Shown: piece after piece, positions 11,220 through 25,809 of the stretch
How the letters are laid out: each line of letters begins with the position of its first letter
Position numbering within the stretch: the first letter of the stretch is position 1
Notes under the pieces: generated by a model
What the model saw: only the letters and a program-made list of their open reading frames with translations
Told to the model about the DNA's origin: nothing
Databases searched by the model: none
Assembly: GCF_014529535.1 (NCBI RefSeq)
Contig: NW_023503509.1
Location: 992,001-1,056,000 of the forward strand
DNA: 64,000 bases
DNA from: Bradysia coprophila
Taxonomy: Eukaryota > Arthropoda > Insecta > Diptera > Sciaridae
Direction of reading: 5' to 3'
Position numbers and translations under genes: made by a program

Positions 11220-12595
11220 GATGGCCTATAACTTTCAATTTCAATTTTGAATTTGAAGTCGACCTGACTACCAGCAATGTGGCTTTGCTTAATCCTTTCA
11301 TTATCCAATCCGATACATTGTTATCGTTCCTTCCAAAAAAAGAGCATTGTAAACAGACACCTGACTTTATGACACGGACTAAACAAGTTCCGCCAAATCG
11401 GGTTTTTCCAAGTTCGACAAAAATAAATCGAATGCTTCAACTACGTCGTTTGTCGTTTTCAAGTTACGGTTTCAGTATTTACTACTTATTATGAATCCAG
11501 ATTACTTATAACTAAGCATAAGACAGGTACATTTTTCTTATGTAAATTTTGTGTAAATAATAAGTAACAATTTGTTGTAAGAAAAATGAGAGGTGAATTA
11601 TGGGCGAACTTACCTAAAATATCAGTTTTTGTTATCCGTTTCCCAGAAGTGATCCGAAAATGTATGAATTAGTAGTATGCGATGGAATTTGGTGTATAAT
11701 TTGCAGGTGATATTATGATGCTAATGGTTTCAGTTTAGTTGAACACGAGTAAACACGTAACAAACTATAAACAAACGATATTTCATTCAACCGTTTTCTC
11801 ACGAGCATTTAAATATTTTTTTCTTTTTTTTTATATTTTACATCACACTATTCAAGTCGTTGCGCTATTTTGTTGGTTTGTCTCGTCAGTATTTAACACT
11901 ATTACAAAATACAAAATCCGAATTTTTCGGCACTTAAAAATCACTTTCCGAATGCAGATAAATCTTTAACAAAAGAAAAACATTTGCATCAACCGAAACA
12001 TCGAAACAATTCTTTCTATGCAAATGGCACGACACCGTACATCATATTCTTAATAATACATAAATATTTAAATAAATATAAACACCTGTGTGTGTATTGT
12101 CGATTCAGAAATTATTTTTTTTCACAAAGCATACTATAACCACTAATGAATAACAATATATTCAATGCAACATTTTTCAAGTATACTGTAACTTCTTGAA
12201 AGTCTTCAAAATTGTGAATTGAAGAGGTAACAAACAGGTTTGTAAGCAATTTTTTTATTTGCTTTTCGTCTTACACAAGGTATTTCTCTTTAACAAAAAA
12301 AGCCACACAACAGAAACTTGACGAGCAACAACATACACGACGAACAATTAAATTTATACTGAATGCTGAAACGGAATGAAATAACTTCAGTGCAGACGGT
12401 GTGTGTGTTGTGAGACCAGTGAGACGATGAATGTGTCGAAGCAGAGAAATTTGCTTTTTCGTTGTATTGGTGAAACTACTTTCGATTTTGAGCCATCTGG
12501 AACTATTATACACGAACCCTATAGACTGTTACGATGAGAGCGTTTAGAGCAATTAAACAATGAACCTGAAAATGAGCAATGAAAGTAAATGGATA
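11220..12595. other. Unit-internal spacer, nothing recognised
   Basis: AT-rich DNA with poly-T runs and no supported gene. The same applies to 22,773-24,148 in copy 2. Open frames of 70-80 codons here lack motifs and are most likely chance. Confidence 0.4.
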
Positions 12596-12762
12596 GGTAT
12601 GGCCAAACGTTCAAATTTGTTCTAGCCGGAGCACATACGAATTTGCATGGCGCCACCTCAAACGAACTCATTTCTAGTGCAAGTTTCCACTAGAAATGAG
12701 TTCGTTTGAGGTGGTGTCATGCAAATCCGTATGTGCTCCGACTTGTATGGACTGGCCATACC
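12596..12762. mobile_element. TA-flanked palindromic MITE (167 bp), copy 1
   Basis: The element is almost entirely an inverted repeat: the left arm begins GGTATGGCCA, the right arm ends TGGCCATACC, and a core of GCACATACG and CTCAAACGAACTCATTTCTAG is mirrored around a 7-bp centre. TA lies directly outside both ends. A TA duplication is the signature of Tc1/mariner-type insertion, so a mariner-related MITE is the best guess. Confidence 0.75.
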
Positions 12763-13159
12763 TAATTATCTACTTTCATTGAAAATGAGCACGATTCTCT
12801 CAATTTTCTTTATGGTTTCGGTGTTTGACAGGGCGCCGATTTTCGTGAATTGAATTTGACCGTTGTTACCTTAATGCTCCATACTCAGTGTCGCCTTTTC
12901 CATATGGGCCAAAAGCGGCACTGTCCATACTACTCGTACTCGTAACTTCTAAGGTGGCAACTGTCAAGTTAAGATTTCTTAAATTCACTAGAATCGGGTC
13001 CCAGATCCTAAAAGTTCTTATCGTAAAGCACGAATCACACAGACTCCGTATTACGAAAAAGCTTTCCGTTTTCATTCCGTTTTGCATTCGTTTACGCAGA
13101 GATATTGAACAGGATTCAATTTTGTCACCCACCGTTAAGTAGACAGTTTCACTCAAAAA

Positions 13160-14256
13160 TTAATTTAGATTCATTGACTTTTGTCTAATTGTCATGTAAA
13201 CGAATGAACCGATTTCTAAACGCTGTTCTATCTTTCCATTCGTAAACGGTGAGTAAACCGAGGTCCAGTCTTACACACTTTTTCAAAGTGTTGTTTGATG
13301 CCGAATCTTTTACTTCAATTGTTGTAAACATACTGTATGATACATTTGGCTTCCCGTGACAATGCTATTCAATTTTCATCGTTCAACATTTGATGCCATT
13401 CACTTATTGCGACCGGATAGTCGGATTTACATGTGTAGTTGAAAACTACTTTTGAAATGCATTTTAGTAAGCATGTGCGAGACCAATGTTTGCTATCTGC
13501 ATTTTATACATACAAACGTTGAACATTGGTGTAGACTTAATAGCCAAGCAGTACAGTTGTATTGAATGCGAACCGCAACGTAAAAAGCTGTAACGTTGAA
13601 TATAACGAAAACAAAGAGGATCGCAAAGTATACTAGTTCGACTGGTGTACTTTTGAACTTACAGAGCTTTCATACATTTTCGAATGACTACAGTACGGAA
13701 ATCGTAATCTATTGCTTTGTGTTGACTCAATTGTAGCGGACTCACTTAGTAATATGCAGATATGATCCGATTATCTTTTCAATGAGTTTTTATCTCTATC
13801 AAAAAAAATGTTTCGTAATTTAACTACGTTTCCAAACAGTTACTGCAGCTTTACTCGAACAGAGATTGATGGCGCTATGTTCACTGTATTTAGAGTTATA
13901 GTTTCAAGTTAGACGCTAATTTTAGCCTTTGATTCGAAGGAATCGATTATCTTAGGTTTAAGTAATTACATGCACCAGGTACTATAAGTTAGACTTGTAA
14001 GGAATTATAGTTTGACCGAATTTTTCAAGTCAAGCTTTAAATTTTCTGCTTCAAAATAATTGAAGTCCTAGATTGGTCACAGAATTTTGATTTCAAGGAT
14101 TACAAACCAAATAAATCGATTACTTCATCTTCATTTGTATCACATTTATAAGTCACTTGTTGGGTGCGAGAAATTGTTTATTTTAAATGTGAATTTTGCT
14201 TCATATCTTACAAACAGAATATGTAGAACCGAACATTGCCAATTATTTAAGAAATT
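13160..14256. other. Unit-internal spacer, nothing recognised
   Basis: No gene, RNA or repeat seen here or in the copy 2 equivalent (24,713-25,809). A possible 59-bp minus-strand exon just upstream (12,870-12,928) is treated as a finding only. Confidence 0.4.
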
Positions 14257-16077
14257 TTAATTTCTTGGTCCCTGACCTTTACCAGGGGGACCATGGGCTT
14301 TAAGACCTCGTTTCATTCCACCTTCTTTTAAACATTCCATAATTTTAAAGCCAGCTTCGCATCTAAATTTTTTTAAATGATAGAGAAAGAATTAATTGAA
14401 AATATTCATTTTATAACATTTACCGGTCTTCATCTGTGATGTTTCTGCATTCCTCCACTATTTCGTTAATGGTCTGTTGCATCTGTTCCGTATTTTCAGG
14501 TGTATCTTTGAACCAGTTCTTCACGCCGTCAGGATTTAGTCTTTTACCTGCAATCTAATTGAATGAAAATTTGAGTTTAAATTTTTATTTGAAAATGAAT
14601 TTTCTTTGCTCGACAACCTTGCCAGCCTTTTCACCAAGGCATGTCAGCACACACTTTGCTCCTCTAGTTTTTGGTAGAGTAGGGTCTCTCTCTCTCAGGC
14701 TTTTTAAATCGTCGTCAGTGGCTTTTTCGGCTGTTTTACATTCATCAAATTGTGCAAAATTCGGATGTGCTCGAGGATGTGCCACCTTTAGTATGAATTT
14801 TTGTTTGTAAAATATAAATAATAGAAAAAAATTATCGATGCGCTTCAAATCTCGATAAAACCCGGTATTTTTTTACCGTTTTCAAAGTTGTTTACAAATT
14901 TTCGTGTAAAGCAGGGGCGCCGACTTCTAAGGACAAGTGAGGCTTAAGCACCACCACTCGAAGTTTTATTGATACTGGGCCCTAGTACCTTTACAGCAAA
15001 ATAAATGAAAAGTGTCTAGTGGGCACCACTACCCACAAATACAAGTCGGCGCCTCTGGTGTAAAGATTCGATTAGGACAAGACAAAAGTTTGGTTCACGT
15101 TCCAGGGCGAACCGTTGCGTTGCGAAGGGCTCGAAAGCTCTAATAGGCTTATGAGAAGTACATACAGGGCCTATTATTGGTAAATATGTTTACCGAAATT
15201 TACTGAACTTTACCAGAGAAATGATAACATATGGCGCTGCAGCAACGCCGTCTGTTATCATTTCTCTGAATTTATTTTTCGGTAAACTTCAGTAAATTTT
15301 CGGCAAATTTCATAATTATTTTATACATTTCAGTAAACTCTGTAAATGAATTTACCAATAATGTACCCTGGTAGCGTACTCTATTTGCGATTTCATTAGG
15401 GGTAAACCATTATGGTGCGTAAAGTTCGTGAGTATGGCGATTTCGTAGACTTTTGACATAAAATATGTTGAAGAAATGTCAAAGTTCACGAAATTGTCAT
15501 ACTTACGAAATTTCGAACCATATTATGAAATGAAGAATCAATTATTGTAGCAATACCCTCTCTACTAGAGAGTCTCTAGCAACCAAACTTCACTTTGACG
15601 CAGTCAAAATACCATCTTATTTTGACAAATGTAACACTGACGTTTTTTGTGATAGAGTTGCCGTGCCGCGCTTTAAAAAAAACAATATCGACGTTACACG
15701 AAAAATACAGATTTTAAACTTCATTTCATTTTTGCACACCAAAATGACGGAACATCACACAAAAAATGAAATCAAAATCACAAATGATTCATTTTCGAAC
15801 ACGGAACACCGAAATGGTAACAGGAGACGTAATGCTATCAACACAAAAAATGAAATCGCTGCTCATACTTCATTTAATTTATTTTTAAAAGTGTAAACTG
15901 TTAGGATACACTGTACAGTTTTACCACCTTAATTTTCCTAGCTTGGTTGCTAGAGAGGGTATTGATGGTAGACATGATCGAGGATGTTCTACAATTGTAA
16001 AATATATTTACCACAGCACTGAAGTTCAGAAAAGCTACCAAAATCACACAAGACAGAACGAAAATGTATTTTTCCAT
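14257..16077 (-). CDS. Odorant-binding protein (PBP/GOBP family), copy 1
   Basis: A secreted small-ligand carrier of the insect OBP family, which acts extracellularly, typically in sensillum lymph. The CDS assembles from four minus-strand exons: 16,077-16,012 (22-residue hydrophobic signal peptide MEKYIFVLSCVILVAFLNFS plus AV), 14,785-14,623, 14,547-14,424 and 14,362-14,257 (stop). The deduced protein is 152 aa, normal for the family. The six cysteines have spacing C-x28-C-x3-C-x38-C-x8-C-x8-C, the classic OBP signature (C2-C3 x3 and C5-C6 x8). The C-terminal tail is Gly/Pro/Lys-rich. Intron 1 (about 1.2 kb) holds three miniature elements. Intron 2 seems to use a GC donor (GCTG/GCAAGG), because the GT choices give a stop in the next exon. 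The subtype and ligand cannot be told. Confidence 0.88.
14912..15057. mobile_element. hAT-like MITE (146 bp) in OBP intron 1, copy 1
   Basis: The ends are CAGGGGCGCCGACTT and, read inward from the right, CAGAGGCGCCGACTT. GTGTAAAG lies directly outside both ends (14,904-14,911 and 15,058-15,065), an exact 8-bp target-site duplication. Termini fitting YARNG plus an 8-bp duplication identify a hAT-derived element. It sits in the first intron of the OBP gene. Confidence 0.8.
15165..15370. mobile_element. Inverted-repeat element with CAGGG ends in OBP intron 1, copy 1
   Basis: Left end CAGGGCCTATTATTGGTAAA and right end, read inward, CAGGGTACATTATTGGTAAA. A second pair of inverted blocks (CAGAGAAATGATAACA and TGTTATCATTTCTCTG) surrounds the centre. 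The termini fit the hAT YARNG rule, but the 8 bases outside each end do not match, so the superfamily is less certain. Confidence 0.65.
15551..15964. mobile_element. Inverted-repeat element (414 bp) in OBP intron 1, copy 1
   Basis: The left end CAATACCCTCTCTA followed by CTCTAGCAACCAAACTT mirrors the right end AAGCTTGGTTGCTAGAG-like sequence followed by AGGGTATTG. The left arm contains about ten extra bases (CTAGAGAGT). The interior has an ATG frame of 77 codons (15,663-15,896) rich in Asn and Lys without motifs. It ends only 48 bp from the OBP signal-peptide exon. Confidence 0.6.
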
Positions 16078-18702
16078 TGCGAATTTGCTTAGAACTCTTT
16101 GGAACTATATTTTCAATTTAAATTCAGAATTCACTTTGACCTGTAACATTCGCATCACGTATGTTTTATACTGAAATATTTTTCCACAAATCATTGTTAA
16201 ACCATAATAAACGTTTTTGTTGATGATCTCTTTGCTAGATTAAAACTTTTATTTAACAAAGAGACCATCAACAGCAATTGATTGTGCCCCAAATCTTGGT
16301 GGTATTTAGGTGATAAAAATGTTTATATCGGGCAAGGGATAAGGTCTTCCAAAAAACAGTTTACGCGGACTGTCTTAGGTTTTTGCATCGATGTTCAAAC
16401 AAAAAATTCAGATGATATAACATCAGTCAAAACTACTTGAAGGAGTAAAAAGTGACGCAAGTCCCTGTGTATGCTTCAAAAACAATAGATTGTGGAATTT
16501 GTTCAATACTTGGTCGCATTTTAGTACGATTTAGTAGAGCGCTGGCGTCAAGTCGGTCTGTATAAATATCAAATTTCACATGAATGTGCGTAACACGGTC
16601 CGTAAAATGATGATTTGTGTTGGTGCATACATCTACATAGCCCACGATCTATTGATATCGTTGTAGGTGACGCATCCTTCGCTTGTAACTCAAAAATTTA
16701 ACTCGAAATTTTTCAGAAAGCTTGAAATAAAAATCTTTTTAAAACCAAAATTGGACCTGGGTCAATTTGATAACAAACGATTTGCTTAAAAAAAAGGTTT
16801 TTCACCTTAAAATTGAATTATTCTTTTATATAATTCAGACTGTTGTTGTACGCGAGAAAAATAGTCGGAAAAACCACAGTGGCATGTACTTCTAGATAAT
16901 GACTGATAATGATTCACTTCCTCACCTGGGTTCGCATTCATGTACCTTAGTTTCGAATTAAAAGTTCTGTTTGGAACAAAATTAGCGATTCTTTGAGTTA
17001 TAGTTAGTCTATCAGGGAATAAATTTTCTATCTTCGAATGTACTTCTGTTCCAAATTACAAATTACAAATTAATCACTTGTTTGCCCTCTACACTCTCAC
17101 AAGCTCATTAATATTTTCGATTCTGCCTTTTATTCATAAGCTCAATAAATAAATTTTGAATTGCAAATACAGGCCCATTGTGATGCCTGGCAATGTGTTA
17201 ATGAATTTATTAATGTTCGACACGAGCTTCGAAAATAAATTTCATAAAATTAACAATTAGATGTTACTGTCGATATAGTCGGGTATCGGAAAAAAGTGAT
17301 CTAATTGCACTATTTGTATTGCTTGATATGAATCATGTCATTATTGCTATACCGTAGTCATACTCAATTACATCCTGATGATCATGTAAATATTTTGTTA
17401 AAAACCATCCGAATCTTGAATCGATGCAGAATATAGAATTTCGGTAAATCCACCTGAAACCTGAAGCTCAGATTACCTGAATCTGATTAGAATTGAAAAT
17501 TTATTCCTTTTCTTAATTTATTTGAAATCGAAGACCAATAAAAATTTATTTTCATTTTAGATGTCCTATAAATTGCGGTCAGTTAAGGTCAGAGTTCAGA
17601 CTTACATATTTTCAGGTCGACTTGATTTTCAGTTTGAGATCAAGGGATACATGACATGTTCTCAGTCTTAGACAACGGCTCTACCATCAGACAGGCCCCT
17701 TGTGTCAATCCGTTCGCTTTACATTTTTCAAATTTTTTAGTATTTATCCCCCAGGTGAACACAGCGTTTTTCATGCTTGCGTTTTGCGAAAATCCGCATT
17801 TTTGTCCACTTTACAGAAAATAAAATAAAAAACGTGTTTTGGTATTTAGCCATTATAGGTGAGAAATAGTGTTATACATGACTAGGGATAAAAAGATGAA
17901 AAGTAGAGTTTTCGTGTGAATTTTGTTGACCCGAGGCGTAGCCGAGGTCAATAAACATACGAAAACGAGACTTTGTAAAATATGCTGAGGGCGTCGAAAG
18001 TAGTGCTTGAAAAGTACGGTTTTCGACGCATGTAGCATGTAAATAATCATTTTCTCACCCAACATGACTGAACCCGCCATTTTAGGAGAGAAATGATTAT
18101 TTTCTCACCTAAAATGACGTCTCTCAGAATGACAACCAAACGTCATTTTAACAACAGAATAAGGATTTTCGCGTCGGAAATAACTATTGTTTTCAGGCCT
18201 TTTCCAATTGATTTGAACTGTCAAACTTGCGAAAGCCACGAAATTTGGCCGATTGATTCATTGAATGCAACCGCTCACCAGCCGTGAGATCATTTTCATT
18301 TCTTTGAGAGACTTTACTTAAGAGCTGAGAGTGACTTTGATTGTTTATGGTTCTCAGTGTAGTGTTAACGAAGAGATATTTCAGCTCAGTTAAACGTAAC
18401 GGGCCTTGAGGACAATGTCAAAATGAGAAAAGAAACAGATACAAAATAGACTGTTATGATCAGAGCGAGAGTTCCTAAGACCAGTTAATTATAACTTGCC
18501 TTGGCGTTCTTGTCATTGTTCAACTTAACTGGTCTTTGATCTTCGTTGTCTTGTAATAGTCTGTATGAAGAGCGAAATAAAAGCTGTAGTGTAGTGGTAA
18601 ACTGACCAGTTAAAGCTTGCTGGAGGTGTAGCTGTCAGACTTGTTGTTGTAATCATTCCATTTTGTATCAATTCAATTTTGTTTTATTTGACAGTTAGAG
18701 CC
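16078..18702. other. Region upstream of the OBP gene: spacer with repeats
   Basis: No gene seen; copy 2 equivalent is 27,631-30,255. It holds an imperfect hairpin at about 16,216-16,272 (GATGATCTCTTTG against CAAAGAGACCATC), the dispersed repeat at 17,876-18,060, a pair of TTAGGAGAGAAATGATTATT-type inverted blocks near 18,050-18,115, and the first of two related modules beginning TAGACTGTTATGA at 18,447. Confidence 0.45.
17876..18060. repeat. Dispersed repeat, fullest copy (unit copy 1)
   Basis: This copy joins the blocks found separately at 5,766-5,870 and 7,276-7,375: GATGAAAAGTAGAGTTTTCG, GGCGTAGCCGAGGTCAATAA, TATGCTGAGGGCGTCGAAAG and CGACGCATGTAGCATGTAAA. The order suggests that the other two are fragments of one element. 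No coding capacity. Confidence 0.6.
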
Positions 18703-19914
18703 CAGGGACTAAAATAAGGATTTCTGTGCAGGTGGGAAACTTTTCGAAGGGGCGCCTAAACACAAAATCTTGGGCGCCAAAGTAACAGTTTTTTATCCAA
18801 AAATAATATCATGCGTTCAGGACGTTTACGTCAACGTATATTTTACGATTTAAAGACCGTAAGTCTAGGGTCTTTCATCCAAAAAAAATCATTCAAAATG
18901 TAAAGTCTAGTCAAGTTGCCGATACCTGATAATAATCTGCAATTTTCTAGAATTTAATTTTTCGGTCATGTTAGGGGTGTATTTTTACCTGTGGAAAATG
19001 CGTCCACACTATGACCTAAAAATCAAAATCCAGAAAATTGCAGATAATTATCGGTTTACTGGACTAAAAGGTGTTTTTGGTAGAATATCAGCCCTAAAAA
19101 TCACAATAGTGTTGAGTTTTTGGGTATGAGGGTGAGTTTTGTGTATAATTTGTATATCTCAATAGATATAACTGAAAAAATTCTCAAGTAATTTTTGGAC
19201 CCCTACTTAGAGGTAAAAATATTTATTCAAATATTCTTCGTTAAATTAGGGTGTGTTCCGCCATTTTAAAAAATCTGAATAAATTACATAATCTAGGCAC
19301 ATTCCATGAAGACAATTCAAGTGACCAAAAACGGATATGGAACTAGCATATGGAAAAAAAATCATTGAATTTTTTCATCGTTAAATAGGGGTCCAAAAAA
19401 TCTGAAAAAATCTCGGATGTTTACCCTCCATACAGACATTTTTTAAGAATTTCTACCGATTTTTACGTTAACACACCAGAGAGAAATAAATGAGAAACAA
19501 AAATCACATTTTTGTTAATAACTCCATTTTGGAGTTTCATACGCCACTCCACTGAAAGTAGTTCGAGGCCAAGATCTTTTGAATGATTTGGTTCCTTTAG
19601 TTCCTTTAGTGTCACTTTTTACATGCCAACCCTATTTTCTTTCCATTTTTTTAGTTCTTAGGAAAGTGAAAGCTACAAATGTGAAATACTTTGATTCTGT
19701 ATCTGTATCTCCATCTAAATGATGATAAAAGATTAAAAAACTGATATCGACAATGCCATTATCATTTTCCAACTAGGTTCAACTACATTCATTTGACTAT
19801 TTCAAGTCAGATAATTGTAATTTTTCTTGTGGGCAGATCTGGATTCGCAGGTGGGAATTAGAGGGGCGCAGGTGGGAAAATTCCCACCTGCGATGTTCCT
19901 TAGTTTAGTCCCTG
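18703..19914. mobile_element. hAT-like non-autonomous element (1.2 kb), copy 1
   Basis: The left end reads CAGGGACTAAAATAAGGA and the right end, read inward, CAGGGACTAAACTAAGGA. Both continue into a GCAGGTGGGAA block. GTTAGAGC flanks both sides (18,694-18,701 and 19,915-19,922), with one extra C on the left. Termini fitting YARNG and an 8-bp flanking repeat indicate hAT. The 1.2-kb interior has internal inverted blocks (for example AATTTTCTAGAATTTAATTT near 18,940) and no transposase. It lies 0.35 kb downstream of the DHX15 stop codon. Confidence 0.75.
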
Positions 19915-19966
19915 GTTAGAGCTCCAGCGGAAACTGATCAAAAGTGATCTCAACTCACAAAACTTG

Positions 19967-19997
19967 TCTTTCTCTCTCTATCTCTCTCTCTCTCGAT
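19967..19997. repeat. (TC)n microsatellite
   Basis: CT/TC dinucleotide run with one interruption, between the hAT-like element and the DHX15 3' end. The copy 2 equivalent is at 31,520-31,550 with the same length by eye. Confidence 0.8.
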
Positions 19998-20259
19998 TTA
20001 AACAATTTATATTAATCGAAGGCTCGGTAGCGTTTTGTAAACGAAAAATAAACGACAAAAAACACCAACAAACAAATGTCTCTCATTAATTTTCTCTTTT
20101 ATTCGTGTGATCCAACTCAAGTGAAAATTACAATCATAGCAAAATCAAAACGAAAACAGAATTGCGTTCGCTTCATCCACATTTAATAATATAAATCTGT
20201 TGAATTGTGAAATATTTTTTTTTTGTGGTTTTTTTTTTCTTAAAAACCGAAGCTAAATC

Positions 20260-22722
<2,463 letters not shown>

Positions 22723-24148
22723 TCGATTTATAAACTTAAAATTGTGATTTCTTCAGTTTTGTGTATAGAGGGGATGGCCTATAACTTTCAATTTCAATTT
22801 TGAATTTGAAGTCGACCTGACTACCAGCAATGTGGCTTTGCTTAATCCTTTCATTATCCAATCCGATACATTGTTATCGTTCCTTCCAAAAAAAGAGCAT
22901 TGTAAACAGACACCTGACTTTATGACACGGACTAAACAAGTTCCGCCAAATCGGGTTTTTCCAAGTTCGACAAAAATAAATCGAATGCTTCAACTACGTC
23001 GTTTGTCGTTTTCAAGTTACGGTTTCAGTATTTACTACTTATTATGAATCCAGATTACTTATAACTAAGCATAAGACAGGTACATTTTTCTTATGTAAAT
23101 TTTGTGTAAATAATAAGTAACAATTTGTTGTAAGAAAAATGAGAGGTGAATTATGGGCGAACTTACCTAAAATATCAGTTTTTGTTATCCGTTTCCCAGA
23201 AGTGATCCGAAAATGTATGAATTAGTAGTATGCGATGGAATTTGGTGTATAATTTGCAGGTGATATTATGATGCTAATGGTTTCAGTTTAGTTGAACACG
23301 AGTAAACACGTAACAAACTATAAACAAACGATATTTCATTCAACCGTTTTCTCACGAGCATTTAAATATTTTTTTCTTTTTTTTTATATTTTACATCACA
23401 CTATTCAAGTCGTTGCGCTATTTTGTTGGTTTGTCTCGTCAGTATTTAACACTATTACAAAATACAAAATCCGAATTTTTCGGCACTTAAAAATCACTTT
23501 CCGAATGCAGATAAATCTTTAACAAAAGAAAAACATTTGCATCAACCGAAACATCGAAACAATTCTTTCTATGCAAATGGCACGACACCGTACATCATAT
23601 TCTTAATAATACATAAATATTTAAATAAATATAAACACCTGTGTGTGTATTGTCGATTCAGAAATTATTTTTTTTCACAAAGCATACTATAACCACTAAT
23701 GAATAACAATATATTCAATGCAACATTTTTCAAGTATACTGTAACTTCTTGAAAGTCTTCAAAATTGTGAATTGAAGAGGTAACAAACAGGTTTGTAAGC
23801 AATTTTTTTATTTGCTTTTCGTCTTACACAAGGTATTTCTCTTTAACAAAAAAAGCCACACAACAGAAACTTGACGAGCAACAACATACACGACGAACAA
23901 TTAAATTTATACTGAATGCTGAAACGGAATGAAATAACTTCAGTGCAGACGGTGTGTGTGTTGTGAGACCAGTGAGACGATGAATGTGTCGAAGCAGAGA
24001 AATTTGCTTTTTCGTTGTATTGGTGAAACTACTTTCGATTTTGAGCCATCTGGAACTATTATACACGAACCCTATAGACTGTTACGATGAGAGCGTTTAG
24101 AGCAATTAAACAATGAACCTGAAAATGAGCAATGAAAGTAAATGGATA

Positions 24149-24315
24149 GGTATGGCCAAACGTTCAAATTTGTTCTAGCCGGAGCACATACGAATTTGCA
24201 TGGCGCCACCTCAAACGAACTCATTTCTAGTGCAAGTTTCCACTAGAAATGAGTTCGTTTGAGGTGGTGTCATGCAAATCCGTATGTGCTCCGACTTGTA
24301 TGGACTGGCCATACC
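24149..24315. mobile_element. TA-flanked palindromic MITE (167 bp), copy 2
   Basis: Same element as at 12,596-12,762, carried along by the tandem duplication. It is not an independent insertion. Confidence 0.75.
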
Positions 24316-25809
24316 TAATTATCTACTTTCATTGAAAATGAGCACGATTCTCTCAATTTTCTTTATGGTTTCGGTGTTTGACAGGGCGCCGATTTTCGTG
24401 AATTGAATTTGACCGTTGTTACCTTAATGCTCCATACTCAGTGTCGCCTTTTCCATATGGGCCAAAAGCGGCACTGTCCATACTACTCGTACTCGTAACT
24501 TCTAAGGTGGCAACTGTCAAGTTAAGATTTCTTAAATTCACTAGAATCGGGTCCCAGATCCTAAAAGTTCTTATCGTAAAGCACGAATCACACAGACTCC
24601 GTATTACGAAAAAGCTTTCCGTTTTCATTCCGTTTTGCATTCGTTTACGCAGAGATATTGAACAGGATTCAATTTTGTCACCCACCGTTAAGTAGACAGT
24701 TTCACTCAAAAATTAATTTAGATTCATTGACTTTTGTCTAATTGTCATGTAAACGAATGAACCGATTTCTAAACGCTGTTCTATCTTTCCATTCGTAAAC
24801 GGTGAGTAAACCGAGGTCCAGTCTTACACACTTTTTCAAAGTGTTGTTTGATGCCGAATCTTTTACTTCAATTGTTGTAAACATACTGTATGATACATTT
24901 GGCTTCCCGTGACAATGCTATTCAATTTTCATCGTTCAACATTTGATGCCATTCACTTATTGCGACCGGATAGTCGGATTTACATGTGTAGTTGAAAACT
25001 ACTTTTGAAATGCATTTTAGTAAGCATGTGCGAGACCAATGTTTGCTATCTGCATTTTATACATACAAACGTTGAACATTGGTGTAGACTTAATAGCCAA
25101 GCAGTACAGTTGTATTGAATGCGAACCGCAACGTAAAAAGCTGTAACGTTGAATATAACGAAAACAAAGAGGATCGCAAAGTATACTAGTTCGACTGGTG
25201 TACTTTTGAACTTACAGAGCTTTCATACATTTTCGAATGACTACAGTACGGAAATCGTAATCTATTGCTTTGTGTTGACTCAATTGTAGCGGACTCACTT
25301 AGTAATATGCAGATATGATCCGATTATCTTTTCAATGAGTTTTTATCTCTATCAAAAAAAATGTTTCGTAATTTAACTACGTTTCCAAACAGTTACTGCA
25401 GCTTTACTCGAACAGAGATTGATGGCGCTATGTTCACTGTATTTAGAGTTATAGTTTCAAGTTAGACGCTAATTTTAGCCTTTGATTCGAAGGAATCGAT
25501 TATCTTAGGTTTAAGTAATTACATGCACCAGGTACTATAAGTTAGACTTGTAAGGAATTATAGTTTGACCGAATTTTTCAAGTCAAGCTTTAAATTTTCT
25601 GCTTCAAAATAATTGAAGTCCTAGATTGGTCACAGAATTTTGATTTCAAGGATTACAAACCAAATAAATCGATTACTTCATCTTCATTTGTATCACATTT
25701 ATAAGTCACTTGTTGGGTGCGAGAAATTGTTTATTTTAAATGTGAATTTTGCTTCATATCTTACAAACAGAATATGTAGAACCGAACATTGCCAATTATT
25801 TAAGAAATT

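Noticed and set aside
15663..15896. 77-codon Asn/Lys-rich frame inside an inverted-repeat element
   Set aside because: No family motif, no Kozak or splice context, and it lies wholly within a non-autonomous element in OBP intron 1.
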